Notes under the pieces: model-generated
What the model saw: the letters and a program-made list of their open reading frames with translations, nothing else
Told to the model about the DNA's origin: nothing
The model's database searches: none
Shown: piece by piece, positions 51,185-59,610 of the stretch
Layout of the letters: each line of letters opens with the position of its first letter
Numbering within the stretch: position 1 is the first letter of the stretch
Translations under genes and position numbers: made by a program
Assembly: GCA_947627275.1 (NCBI GenBank)
Contig: CANQVK010000008.1
Location: 1-64,000, forward strand
Source of the DNA: an uncultured Ruminococcus sp.
GTDB taxonomy: Bacteria > Bacillota > Clostridia > Oscillospirales > Ruminococcaceae
DNA length: 64,000 nt
Direction of reading: 5' to 3'

Positions 51185-51700
51185 TCAATGAAATTCTGCT
51201 ATTCTTGCGTACACATACAGATTATCATTAATTTTTTCAAAGCAGTAAACATTTCGTTGAGGTGATGTATTGTAATAAGGCTCACCAAAGAAATATTGAA
51301 CATCATTCATATTTTCTATATAGCAAACACCTATGTCTGTTTCAGGACAATAATCATAATAAAACAGTACAATACCGGGAGTGGTATTTGCTATGTTTTC
51401 AGAAAAGCCAAGTTCAAGCAGTTTCTGCTTTTTATCCGAATTGAGAATATAATTATCATTATTTCTAATGGCATCAGAACCAATTTCAGTAAACAAATCA
51501 TTATTGTTCTTTCCAATTTCTCTGCACTTATTGACATTTTTGTCAATTTCAGTGTAGTTGATGCGATTTTCCCAGTACGGACTCCACGGAAACGCGTGAT
51601 ATGTATTATAACAGAAATACAGACTAAAACCAATGATAAGTACAAAAATAACAACAAATATTATTATAAACTTAACTGCAAAACATTTTTTACCACGCAT
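51185..51700 (-). CDS. Hypothetical membrane-anchored protein
   Basis: 171 residues: basic start, one membrane helix (about 9-31, FIIIFVVIFVLIIGFSLYF), then an extracytoplasmic domain of ~140 residues with acidic/aromatic content (HAFPWSPYWENR, GIVLFYYDYCPETDIGVCYIE) and three Cys that could form disulfides. No family recognised. AT-rich, isolated between repeats. Confidence 0.65.
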   Translation of the reverse strand: MRGKKCFAVKFIIIFVVIFVLIIGFSLYFCYNTYHAFPWSPYWENRINYTEIDKNVNKCREIGKNNNDLFTEIGSDAIRNNDNYILNSDKKQKLLELGFSENIANTTPGIVLFYYDYCPETDIGVCYIENMNDVQYFFGEPYYNTSPQRNVYCFEKINDNLYVYARIAEFH

Positions 51701-51899
51701 CGTTTAAATCACCTATATCCAAAGTTATATACTAAACGCTATAGCAAATCACGCAGAGTGACGAAATTATATCCGTCAAGATTGTCTACAGGTTGATTGA
51801 AAATTAGTATCACAGACAGCCGCATTCAGGAAGTCCATAAATCTTCTTCCGCCGCATTTGTCCTGACATGTTCATTGCCGATCAAGGAATATGAGAGTA

Positions 51900-52523
51900 T
51901 TACTCATCATCGTAAACATTAAGAGGCTGAGAAAGCTCAGAAACGTCGCCCATCTTTTCTAACAAGGCTTTTTTCATAAGCGTCAGATCGAATACGTCGA
52001 GCTTACCGTCCATACACAGATCGGCAGCCGTCCAATTATAAAGCTCTGCATCAGGTGCATTCAGAAGCCATTTCTGTAAAGAAACAACATCGGCAATATT
52101 GAAGAGACCGTCATCGTTCGCATCACCGTCCGAAGGCGCAATATCGCCGACAAGGGGCGGAATTTCTTCCACTGTCGTTGGTTCTATAAATTCATCGGGA
52201 GGCAATGGCTCGCCTGCAAGGGGCGGAATTTCTTCCACTGTCGTTGGTTCTATAAATTCATCGGGAGGCAAGGGTTCGCCTGCGAGAGGCGGTATTTCTT
52301 CAACTGTCGTTGGTTCTATAAATTCATCGGGAGGCAAGGGATCGCCTACAAGAGGCGGAATTTCTTCCACTGTCGTTGGTTCTATAGATTCATCGGAGAT
52401 CATCGGAACGCCGGCTGTCTGGACTATTTCCTCTGATGACGCTGAAAATGCGCCCACTCCTGCGGCAGTACCGACAGCTGCAGAGGCTATAAGCGACGTT
52501 ATTTCTTTTGTGAATTTCCTCAT
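51900..52523 (-). CDS. Secreted dockerin protein with four 22-residue repeats (putative radical SAM substrate)
   Basis: 207 residues. Signal peptide (LIASAAVGTAAGVGAFSA), then four repeats of 22 residues with the invariant core IEPTTVEEIPPL followed by (A/V)G(E/D)PLPPDE (residues ~46-130), and a dockerin with GDANDDGLFNIADV and DLCMDGKLDVFD, ending in a short acidic tail. No catalytic domain. Its ATG overlaps the TGA of the radical SAM gene (ATGA), whose last codons provide GGAGGT, so the two are translationally coupled. The repeated T/E-rich core looks like a multi-core substrate for modification; this is an inference. Confidence 0.85.
   Translation of the reverse strand: MRKFTKEITSLIASAAVGTAAGVGAFSASSEEIVQTAGVPMISDESIEPTTVEEIPPLVGDPLPPDEFIEPTTVEEIPPLAGEPLPPDEFIEPTTVEEIPPLAGEPLPPDEFIEPTTVEEIPPLVGDIAPSDGDANDDGLFNIADVVSLQKWLLNAPDAELYNWTAADLCMDGKLDVFDLTLMKKALLEKMGDVSELSQPLNVYDDE
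52145..52408 (-). repeat. Four 66-bp coding tandem repeats
   Basis: 66-bp units, very similar in DNA (GTCGTTGGTTCTATAAATTC appears in three), encode the 22-residue repeats of the dockerin protein. Confidence 0.9.
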
Positions 52524-53500
52524 AGTGTTTTACCTCCATTATCTTTAGATATAATTTCAAGCGCCGTAAGAATATGTACTTGTTCTTCAAGACAGGCTGC
52601 ATCTGAAATGTCCCTTACCGTACCCGTTGTCGCCATTTTTTTGCAGGCGCATGAGTTTCGGCAGTATTCGGCTATCTCGCAGCCATTGCATCTTTCCGAC
52701 GTCATGGAATAATCGGGGTGGGCTGCTCTGGCTTTTTCAGCTTCGATACCTGCATAAACATCGCCGCACCGGTATTCCTGTTTATTTTGGAACTGTATAC
52801 AGGGATAAAATTTTCCGTCCCAGTTTATAAACAGCTTTTTTTTACATATTTCGCAGGTACTTCGAGTGTTTTCCCCGATCGTTTTCTTTTTCACAGCCAA
52901 CTCGTATACAAACAGGTCTTTTATTTCGGAAATTTTCCGCCATTGCTCTCTTAAAAGATCGCCGAAGCCGTCGAGGTCGTCGGGAACAAGAAATGCGTCC
53001 ATTGCTGCCGATACCTTTTTCACGCCGAGATCTTTCAGGTAAATGATATTATCATACAAAAAAGGGAGAGTTTCTTTCGTATAGACGAGCTGAACCAGTG
53101 TTTCAGGCTGATATTTCAGAAGTAATTTGAGATTCGCATCAAGAAGGGTCGTATCAGCGCCGCGTTCGGCACATTCCGAGCCGTCGTGTGACATATTTAC
53201 AGTAACTTTCTTCTCTGCACACCATTTTATAAATTCCTCGTCAAGAAGCGTTCCGTTTGTCGTGATAACAAAACGTTTCGCTTTAAGATTTTCACAGAAA
53301 TATTTTACGATGTCTTTGTAAAGCAGCGGCTCGCCTCCGAAGATATAAACGACTCCGGCGTCGCCGCGGCGATTTACAAATTCTGTTACCTGACGCATCG
53401 TTTCATCGCTGATGCAGCCGTACTCCGTATTAAGATGCCTCTCGTAACAGTAGCTGCATTTCAAATTACATCTGTTGGTAATGCTTATGGTGTAATCCAA
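52520..53500 (-). CDS. Radical SAM/SPASM peptide maturase
   Basis: 326 residues. CxxxCxxC cluster motif CNLKCSYC (Cys11, 15, 18), GGEP motif (FGGEPLLY), SAM-binding strand region, and a C-terminal SPASM domain with Cys in CEICKKKLFINWDGKFYPC, YRCGDVY, CNGCEIAEYCRNSCACKK and AACLEEQ, enough for two auxiliary clusters. This layout is shared by anaerobic sulfatase maturases and RiPP-modifying enzymes. No sulfatase is nearby; the coupled dockerin repeat protein is the obvious candidate substrate. The start is TTG with GGAGGTG eight bases upstream. Confidence 0.9.
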   Translation of the reverse strand: MDYTISITNRCNLKCSYCYERHLNTEYGCISDETMRQVTEFVNRRGDAGVVYIFGGEPLLYKDIVKYFCENLKAKRFVITTNGTLLDEEFIKWCAEKKVTVNMSHDGSECAERGADTTLLDANLKLLLKYQPETLVQLVYTKETLPFLYDNIIYLKDLGVKKVSAAMDAFLVPDDLDGFGDLLREQWRKISEIKDLFVYELAVKKKTIGENTRSTCEICKKKLFINWDGKFYPCIQFQNKQEYRCGDVYAGIEAEKARAAHPDYSMTSERCNGCEIAEYCRNSCACKKMATTGTVRDISDAACLEEQVHILTALEIISKDNGGKTL

Positions 53501-53655
53501 AAAAACACCTCCATGATATAACCCCTGTTATTTACATTAACGGAAAATCTTATTAAATGTGCGGATGAAAATGTTAATTTTTTGTAAACATTCCAATCGG
53601 CGTAAAAAACTTATGGCAGCGCCGAACAAAGCGCATTTCTAAGTTATCCTCGCCG

Positions 53656-54174
53656 CTATTGTCTGTTGAAATAGTCTATTCCTGCATTCGGACGGAAGTA
53701 CGTCCGTATATAGCCGTCAGTGGACAGAACGACAAATTCGTTTGTGTCCTCGATATAGTACACGCCGTCTCCGTCCTCCGCTTCGGTTTTAAAAAGAGCC
53801 TCCGAGCTGTTTATAACGTCGCTCGCTCCTGCTTCGTAGTCCTCTGCCGTCTCGTAATTGAAGTCTCCCTCAAACTCGCCGCCGTGCTTTTCAAAATGCT
53901 GTTCAAGCTGTTTCTGTGTACGAAAATGATACTCCACATAGGTATTATCGCTGTAATCATCGAATGCTTCGGTAATTTCAGGGGACGTTACCTCAATTCC
54001 CTCCGTCTCGGATTCAGCCGATGTTTCGGTATCTGTAGGAGCTTCCGTTTCCTTATACTGATATGAAGAGCTGTCGGCGTCAATACTTTCATTCAGCTCA
54101 TAATCCGCATATCCGCAGCCTGTGAGCATTATTGCCGCCGCAAGCGCAGTAACCTTTAATAATATTTTTTTCAT
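53656..54174 (-). CDS. Lipoprotein with C-terminal BECR-type nuclease-like domain
   Basis: 172 residues from the ATG at 54174. Lipobox LTGCG, a Thr/Glu-rich linker, then from about residue 80 a domain with EYHFRTQKQLEQHFEKHG, FNYETAEDYEAGASDVI, GVYYIEDTNEFVVLSTDG and IRTYFRPNAGIDYFNRQ. The pattern H...KHG...Y.TA..YE..A...NEFVV...G.I.TYF.P resembles barnase/EndoU/ColicinE5-RelE-like RNase toxins found in phage and contact-dependent systems. No immunity gene is recognised next to it. Could be an adapted, non-toxic version. Confidence 0.65.
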   Translation of the reverse strand: MKKILLKVTALAAAIMLTGCGYADYELNESIDADSSSYQYKETEAPTDTETSAESETEGIEVTSPEITEAFDDYSDNTYVEYHFRTQKQLEQHFEKHGGEFEGDFNYETAEDYEAGASDVINSSEALFKTEAEDGDGVYYIEDTNEFVVLSTDGYIRTYFRPNAGIDYFNRQ

Positions 54175-54191
54175 TTTAAACTCCGAACTTA

Positions 54192-55310
54192 TCAATTATC
54201 CAAAGTTCCGTGGGACAGAGATTTCAGGTATGCGTTGATAAATCCGTCAATATCTCCGTCCATTACAGCCTGTATATTTCCGTTTTCAAAGCCCGTGCGG
54301 TGATCCTTGGCAAGGGTATAGGGCATAAATACGTATGAGCGTATCTGACTTCCCCATGCTATTTCACGCTGAACGCCCTTGATGTCCTCGATTTTTTCAA
54401 GATGCTCACGCTCTTTTATCTCAACGAGCTTTGCGCGGAGCATCTTCATAGCGTAGTCCTTATTCTGATACTGGCTTCGCTGCGTCTGACAGGAAACTAC
54501 AATGCCTGTAGGCTTATGAATAAGACGTACCGCCGAGCTGGTCTTGTTTACCTTCTGACCGCCTGCGCCGCTTGAACGGTAAACCTCCATTTCAATATCC
54601 TCGTCCCTGATCTCCACCTCGATGGAATCGTCGATCTCGGGCATTACTTCAAGCGCCGCAAAGGAAGTATGACGTCTTCCCGAGGAATCAAACGGCGAAA
54701 TACGCACAAGTCTGTGTACTCCCGATTCGGACTTCATATAGCCGTAGGCGTTTTCGCCCTCAATGAGTATAGACGCCGATTTTACGCCTGCATCGTCGCC
54801 GTCAAGATAATCCATGAGGGTGACTTTATAATTGTGACGCTCCGCCCACATGTTATACATACGGTAAAGCATTTCAGTCCAGTCCTGAGCCTCTGTACCG
54901 CCTGCGCCCGCATGGAACGTGAGAATAGCGTTAGCTCCGTCATACTCGCCCGTGAGCAGAGTGGAGAGCTTTTCTTCTTCAAGCTTGCTCTTGAACTCCG
55001 CCGCTTCGGACTTTATTTCCTCTACGGAGCTTTCATCTTCTTCCTCTATAGAAAGCTCGATAAGCGTTATAACGTCCTCCAACTGATCGTTGAGCTTGTT
55101 GTATCTCTCAATCTTGCGCTCAAGAGATTTTGTTTCCTGCAAGACCTTCTGCGAATTCTCCAGATCGTCCCAGAAGCCCTCTTTTGCTGTTTCGGCGTTG
55201 AGTACCTCGATGCGCTCCTTTGCCGCCTTTATGTTCAATACGTCCGCAAGCTCCGCCATTTCTTTACGGCAGCCCACTAACTCTAATCTGAGTTCGTCAA
55301 GTAGTATCAT
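54192..55310 (-). CDS. prfB: Peptide chain release factor 2
   Basis: 372 residues from the ATG at 55310. Catalytic GGQ in SSGAGGQKVNKT, stop-codon reading SPF in RISPFDSSGRRHTS, helical domain 1. The reading frame is continuous through the N-terminal region where many bacteria carry an in-frame TGA and a programmed +1 shift, so this gene lacks that autoregulation. Confidence 0.95.
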   Translation of the reverse strand: MILLDELRLELVGCRKEMAELADVLNIKAAKERIEVLNAETAKEGFWDDLENSQKVLQETKSLERKIERYNKLNDQLEDVITLIELSIEEEDESSVEEIKSEAAEFKSKLEEEKLSTLLTGEYDGANAILTFHAGAGGTEAQDWTEMLYRMYNMWAERHNYKVTLMDYLDGDDAGVKSASILIEGENAYGYMKSESGVHRLVRISPFDSSGRRHTSFAALEVMPEIDDSIEVEIRDEDIEMEVYRSSGAGGQKVNKTSSAVRLIHKPTGIVVSCQTQRSQYQNKDYAMKMLRAKLVEIKEREHLEKIEDIKGVQREIAWGSQIRSYVFMPYTLAKDHRTGFENGNIQAVMDGDIDGFINAYLKSLSHGTLDN

Positions 55311-55379
55311 AAAAATTCCTTTCTTTAACAGGTGCAAAATTTAGCATTCTGTTATATCTCAAAATTTACATACAGTTTT

Positions 55380-55408
55380 ATTATATCATATATCCGTGAA
55401 AAGTGCAA
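55380..55408 (-). promoter_or_regulatory. prfB promoter
   Basis: Minus strand TTGCAC (55403-55408), 17-bp spacer, TATAAT (55380-55385). The remaining gap to 55742 shows only a possible TATAAT at 55647-55652 for the next gene. Confidence 0.6.
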
Positions 55409-55742
55409 CGCTTTTTTAAAATTTCACATGAAAAGCGCTGTTTTTACTATGATTTTATATAACTTATCCTTATTGTAAACGTAAATAAAAATAAACTTAT
55501 ATAAGACAGCATAACGCCATGCTTAAGCCGCCATTCCCTTGACCGTTTCAACAAATCCGCAGAATATTACATATGCGTTTTTGTAGCAAACAACGATAAA
55601 TTGAGAAAACTAAATGAAAACTCTATATTTCTTCATAAATTTGTGGTATAATAAAAACAGATAAAAGAGAGAATCAGAGGGGAATCACTTCTTCATTAGA
55701 GAACAGAAAACATGTGTAGAAATATTTAAGGAGCTGATACCT

Positions 55743-56861
55743 ATGCCTAAAAATATCAGTAAGGAAAAAAGCATAAACAGAACGAAAACTACTGCCGAGC
55801 TTATTGTATGCGCCATTTTTCTCGGTACTGCGGCTCTTATCGGAAAAAGCTGCATTGACCGTTCAAGGATCGTTCCGGCAACTCAGAACGAGGGAAAAAA
55901 GGTCGATGAAATAACGATACCCGACCCATCCGAAGCAATTGACCCGAACAAGATCATTTTTACCTCTACCCCTGTCAATACCCGCGCCAAATTCAGCGGA
56001 AACCTTATCCTCGTCAACAACGATTACCAGTATTACACAACGGACGAAGAAGATCTGGTCAGCATAATGTCCATGAACGATGAAAACGGCAGGACAAGCT
56101 TTACTGCCGTTGACTACGATTATACGATCCTCAGCAACGTCTACAAGCCTCTTGCTCAAATGGTAGACGACTGGTACGAGATATACAAAAACGATACGCT
56201 CATCGTTTACGGCTCATATCGCTCAAACGAATTTCAGCAGCAGCTTTACGACCAGTTCACCGCCAATACTTCCGGTGACGGCGAAGCGCCAATAGTTGCG
56301 CCGCCCGGATTCAGCGAGCATGAAACAGGTCTTGCTTTTGATTTCAGCGAAACTGTCGGACTGGACTATCAGGGTACGGGCGATTTCCTTTGGCTCAATG
56401 AAAATTGCGACAAGTACGGTTTTGTCATAAGATACGCGGAGGATAAAGAGGATATTACGGAATATCGCTACGAACCATGGCATTTCCGCTATGTCGGCAT
56501 ACCTCACGCTAAATATATGACCGATAACAATATCTGCCTTGAAGAATACATCGAGCTTCTGCGAAACGCTCACCCATACAACGGCGAACATCTTGAAGTC
56601 ACCGATGATTCGGGAGCAGCTTACGAAATATATTTCTTTCCGTCAGACGACGGCGCAGAGTATACGAACGTTCCCGTGCCTACAGGCTTAAAATATGATC
56701 TATCGGGAAATAACGTCGACGGCTTTATCGTTACCGTCCATAAGGACGAAAAAGTAAGCATCGGCGCGGAAAATCTCTCCGTTACCACTTCTCCGCCCTC
56801 TACGGAAACTACGGATTCCGAAAGCGCAACGGATTCCACGGAAACTACCGCTGCATATTAA
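55743..56861 (+). CDS. M15-family D,D-carboxypeptidase (VanY-like)
   Basis: 372 residues: N-terminal membrane helix (about 19-36), a beta-rich lead region, then the peptidase M15B/VanY domain (about 115-280) with zinc motifs SEHETGLAFDF and EPWHFRYVG and the YGSYRSNEFQQQLY substrate-side motif. A Ser/Thr-rich tail follows. It trims D-Ala from peptidoglycan stem peptides at the outer membrane face. AAGGAGCTG precedes the ATG. Confidence 0.9.
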   Translation: MPKNISKEKSINRTKTTAELIVCAIFLGTAALIGKSCIDRSRIVPATQNEGKKVDEITIPDPSEAIDPNKIIFTSTPVNTRAKFSGNLILVNNDYQYYTTDEEDLVSIMSMNDENGRTSFTAVDYDYTILSNVYKPLAQMVDDWYEIYKNDTLIVYGSYRSNEFQQQLYDQFTANTSGDGEAPIVAPPGFSEHETGLAFDFSETVGLDYQGTGDFLWLNENCDKYGFVIRYAEDKEDITEYRYEPWHFRYVGIPHAKYMTDNNICLEEYIELLRNAHPYNGEHLEVTDDSGAAYEIYFFPSDDGAEYTNVPVPTGLKYDLSGNNVDGFIVTVHKDEKVSIGAENLSVTTSPPSTETTDSESATDSTETTAAY

Positions 56862-56866
56862 ACTTC

Positions 56867-56902
56867 AAAAGCTGAGAGCCAATTATAGGTTCTCAGCTTT
56901 TT
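56867..56902 (+). terminator. Terminator after the VanY-like gene
   Basis: AAAAGCTGAGAGCC / GGTTCTCAGCTTTTT; strong stem with T-run, also usable by the convergent gpr gene. Confidence 0.9.
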
Positions 56903-56933
56903 ACTTCATTTTGTCAAGCAAACTGACATTTGT

Positions 56934-57782
56934 TCAGAACAACCCCCTTACATCGTCAAAACTGAGTGTCGGCTGCAAGGCAAGATTTATCCCGAAAGCT
57001 ATAAGCTGCGCCGCACGTTCGGCAAGTCTGTCAACGTCGCGGGGCGTTACCATCATATTCGGCGTACCCTCGTCGATATCCACATCTGCAAGACTGCGGA
57101 CGATCGTGTGCATATCCACAACGGTAGGCACGCCTACTGCCACCACAGGTATCCCCAGCGTTTCTAAGGAAAGCTCCTTTCGGGCGTTTGAAACGCCGCT
57201 TCCCGGAGAAATACCGCTGTCGCTTATCTGAATGGTAGTCCCCAGCCGGCTTATATCCGAACAGGCAAGGGCATCGACAGCAATAACTGCCGCCGGCTTT
57301 ATTTCACGGCATATCGCTGTTATCAGCTCCGCAGTCTCGATACCCGTCTGCCCGAGAACTCCTCCTGCAAGACTGCTCACAGGGCGGAGCGCAGTCAGGA
57401 AAGCCTCCTCCTCGCTGTCAAGCTCCTTTTTGAGATGTCGGGTAGCAAGAATCTTTTCCGCTGTATGAGGCCCTATGGCATCGGGCGTAATGTCACGGTT
57501 GCCGAGTCCGGCTACGAAAATTTCCCCCTCGGGAAGAAGCGGCTTAAGCTCGTCCGCAAATTCCTGAGCCATATCCTCGTAGGTATCGCAGAATCGGCTC
57601 AGACTGCCGCTTTCAAGCGTGATGTACCTGCCCTTGCCCTTACCGAGAGTATGACGGTAATCGTCGTTTTCTATGATGATCTCGGTTATCCGAAAGGCTT
57701 CTCCCCGTTCTTTTTTGCTGACCCCTTTCGGAAGCCTTTCGGCGTTTATCTGTTCTACGGCAAGATCCGATCTGAAATTCAT
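56934..57782 (-). CDS. gpr: GPR endopeptidase (spore germination protease)
   Basis: 282 residues, slightly shorter than the Bacillus enzyme. Start motif FRSDLAVE near the zymogen cleavage site; FVAGLGNRDITPDAIGP, KPAAVIAVDALA, TIQISDSGISPGSG. It degrades small acid-soluble DNA-binding proteins when spores germinate, so the organism keeps at least part of a sporulation programme. Confidence 0.93.
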   Translation of the reverse strand: MNFRSDLAVEQINAERLPKGVSKKERGEAFRITEIIIENDDYRHTLGKGKGRYITLESGSLSRFCDTYEDMAQEFADELKPLLPEGEIFVAGLGNRDITPDAIGPHTAEKILATRHLKKELDSEEEAFLTALRPVSSLAGGVLGQTGIETAELITAICREIKPAAVIAVDALACSDISRLGTTIQISDSGISPGSGVSNARKELSLETLGIPVVAVGVPTVVDMHTIVRSLADVDIDEGTPNMMVTPRDVDRLAERAAQLIAFGINLALQPTLSFDDVRGLF

Positions 57783-57870
57783 GTTATTCTCCTCCGATTC
57801 TACGCGTGGCTTTGTCTATTATGCTGTATTTCACCATGATTTTCACGATATATTCTTTCGTTTTTTACAA

Positions 57871-57899
57871 TTGATTTTTTTCGTAAAAAATGGTATAAT
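57871..57899 (+). promoter_or_regulatory. rpsT promoter
   Basis: TTGATT (57871-57876), 17-bp spacer, TATAAT (57894-57899). The ~115-base leader has a GGCAGTTGTGC/GCAGCTGCC hairpin; GGGAGG is the ribosome site. Confidence 0.75.
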
Positions 57900-58015
57900 T
57901 AATATTGTCTCAGTGGGCAGTTGTGCGTTGCAGCTGCCGGCACATTGTAATGATGTGCTTATAATATGTATTATCCTTTGGTTAATTCAAGGAAAATTTC
58001 GGGAGGTGCAACAAA

Positions 58016-58276
58016 ATGCCAAATATCAAATCCGCTAAAAAGAGAGTTAAGGTCAACGCTACAAAGGCTGCTGCCAATAAGTCAAGAAGATCCAACCTCA
58101 AGACTGTTCTCAAGAAGGCTGACATCGCCTGCTCTACAGGTGCTGCCGACAAGGCAGAGGCTGTTAAGCTCGCTGTCAAGAGAGTAGATCAGGCTTGTGC
58201 AAAGGGTCTTATGCACAAGAACAAGGCTGCCCGCAAAAAGGCTCAGCTTGCTAAGAAGCTTAACGCTGCTCAGTAA
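58016..58276 (+). CDS. rpsT: 30S ribosomal protein S20
   Basis: 86 residues, highly basic and helical, with the S20 pattern MPNIKSAKKRVKVNATKAAAN and NKAARKKAQLAKKL near the end. Binds 16S rRNA. Single-gene unit with promoter and terminator. Confidence 0.96.
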   Translation: MPNIKSAKKRVKVNATKAAANKSRRSNLKTVLKKADIACSTGAADKAEAVKLAVKRVDQACAKGLMHKNKAARKKAQLAKKLNAAQ

Positions 58277-58286
58277 TATAAAAAAC

Positions 58287-58320
58287 TCCCCCCGAAGTCT
58301 TGCGATCCGGGGGATTTTTA
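58287..58320 (+). terminator. Terminator of rpsT
   Basis: TCCCCC / GGGGGA stem with a 16-base loop and TTTTTA tail. Confidence 0.85.
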
Positions 58321-58338
58321 TTTTATTATGATTTTTAA

Positions 58339-58364
58339 TAGGGACACGGCACGCCGTGTCCCTA
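58339..58364. repeat. REP-like palindrome
   Basis: TAGGGACACGGCA / CGCCGTGTCCCTA, the same family as 7423-7450. Confidence 0.85.
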
Positions 58365-58469
58365 CTTGTGTGCTTACTAAGGGAACGCTTAAACGCTATG
58401 TGGGACAAAGTCCCTTTGAAATCCCGATGTTAGTTTGCTTAAGTTGCTGACATATTTCTGCGCAGTTCC

Positions 58470-58635
58470 TTAGAGACTGTTTAATATCTCGGCGTGTGCG
58501 GATCTTCGAGCATAATTTTGCCGAGTACAAGACAAAAATCCGCAGGCATACTGCCGTATGGCAAGGATTTTTAACGCAGTAATCGGCAAAATTTGCCGAA
58601 AATACGTGCGCGAGGAGATTTTAAACAGGCTCTTA
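58470..58635. repeat. MITE-like element (family C, diverged)
   Basis: Ends TTAGAGACTGTTTAATATCTC and GAGATTTTAAACAGGCTCTTA; core CCGCAGGCATACTGCCGTATGGCAAGG, as in the other family C elements. Its right end touches the recR stop codon. Confidence 0.7.
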
Positions 58636-59235
58636 CATATAATTACGATTTTCAAGCGCTTTAAAAAGCGTTACCTCGTCGGCGTATTCCAGTATTCCTC
58701 CCACCGGCAGCCCAAAGGCAAGCCGTGAGACTTTCACGCCCAAGGGTTTCAGCAGATTGGCAATGTACAGCGCGGTAGCGTCGCCCTCGACCGTGGGATT
58801 GGTCGCCATAATGACCTCCTCAACGCCGCCCTGAGAAATTCTCGCCAGAAGCTCACGTATTCTCAGTTTATCGGGCGTTATGCCGTCCATAGGCGAAAGC
58901 AGTCCGTGAAGAACATGATAAACGCCTGCGTATTCACGGGTACGCTCAAAGGCAGTAACGTCCTTAGGAGATTCAACTACGCAGACAACGCTACGATCTC
59001 GTCCCTCATCGCTGCATATGGGGCATACCTCGCGCTCGGTAAGATTCTGACATACCGAACAGCAGCGGACGTTCTTTTTAGCGTCAATGAGAGCCTGAGC
59101 GAACTCCTCGACCGACTGCATATCCATTGACATAACATGATACGCCAATCGCTGAGCCGACTTCATTCCGATACCGGGCAGAGAAGCAAATTTTTCCGCC
59201 AGTATGACAAGAGGAAGAGCGTTATGGTCAGCCAT
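58633..59235 (-). CDS. recR: Recombination protein RecR
   Basis: 200 residues: HhH region (FASLPGIGMKSAQRLAYH), Cys4 zinc finger (CSVCQNLTE..CPICSDEGRD), Toprim domain (CVVESPKDVTAFE). Acts with RecF/RecO in gap repair. Shares a base with the ebfC stop (TAATG) in the conserved dnaX-ebfC-recR operon. Confidence 0.96.
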   Translation of the reverse strand: MADHNALPLVILAEKFASLPGIGMKSAQRLAYHVMSMDMQSVEEFAQALIDAKKNVRCCSVCQNLTEREVCPICSDEGRDRSVVCVVESPKDVTAFERTREYAGVYHVLHGLLSPMDGITPDKLRIRELLARISQGGVEEVIMATNPTVEGDATALYIANLLKPLGVKVSRLAFGLPVGGILEYADEVTLFKALENRNYM

Positions 59236-59579
59236 TAAAACATTCCGGGAATGGATACCCCGCCTGTGATCTTGCTCATTTCAGTTTCCGTAGTAGTCTC
59301 TATGGTGTTTACAGCTTCGTTGATAGCGGAGATGATAAGATCCTGAAGCATTTCGATGTCCTCCGGGTCTACGACCTCGGGCTTAAGGTTAAGGGACTTT
59401 ATCTCCTTTTTGCCGCTGAGTGTGACCTCAACTGCGCCGCCGCCTGCCGTAGCTGTAAACTCACGCGACTCTATATCCTCCTGAAGCTCCGTGATCTGAT
59501 CCTGCATCTTCTGAGCCTGTCTGATCATCTGATTCATATTCTGCGCTCCGCCTGAATTTTTAGGTATTCTTGCTTTCAT
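59235..59579 (-). CDS. ebfC: YbaB/EbfC family nucleoid-associated protein
   Basis: 114 residues from the ATG at 59579 (AAAGGAG upstream). Helical QMIRQAQKMQDQITELQEDI, central strands FTATAGGGAVEVTLSGKKEI, then LQDLIISAINEAVNTIE. Small dimeric DNA-binding protein, always next to dnaX and recR. Confidence 0.94.
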   Translation of the reverse strand: MKARIPKNSGGAQNMNQMIRQAQKMQDQITELQEDIESREFTATAGGGAVEVTLSGKKEIKSLNLKPEVVDPEDIEMLQDLIISAINEAVNTIETTTETEMSKITGGVSIPGMF

Positions 59580-59610
59580 TTTTAATTTCTCCTTTATATT
59601 TTTGGCTGTA

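Noticed and set aside
52145-52408. Regular repeats that could suggest a CRISPR array
   Set aside because: The 66-bp units are contiguous without spacers and in frame with a signal-peptide/dockerin protein.
51900-52523. Graspetide precursor (TTxEE-like repeats suggest ATP-grasp ester formation)
   Set aside because: No ATP-grasp ligase gene is nearby; the coupled enzyme is a radical SAM protein, so that reading is kept instead.
58470-58635. Small protein gene in the recR downstream region
   Set aside because: The short open frame lies within a MITE-like inverted repeat and has no start signals.
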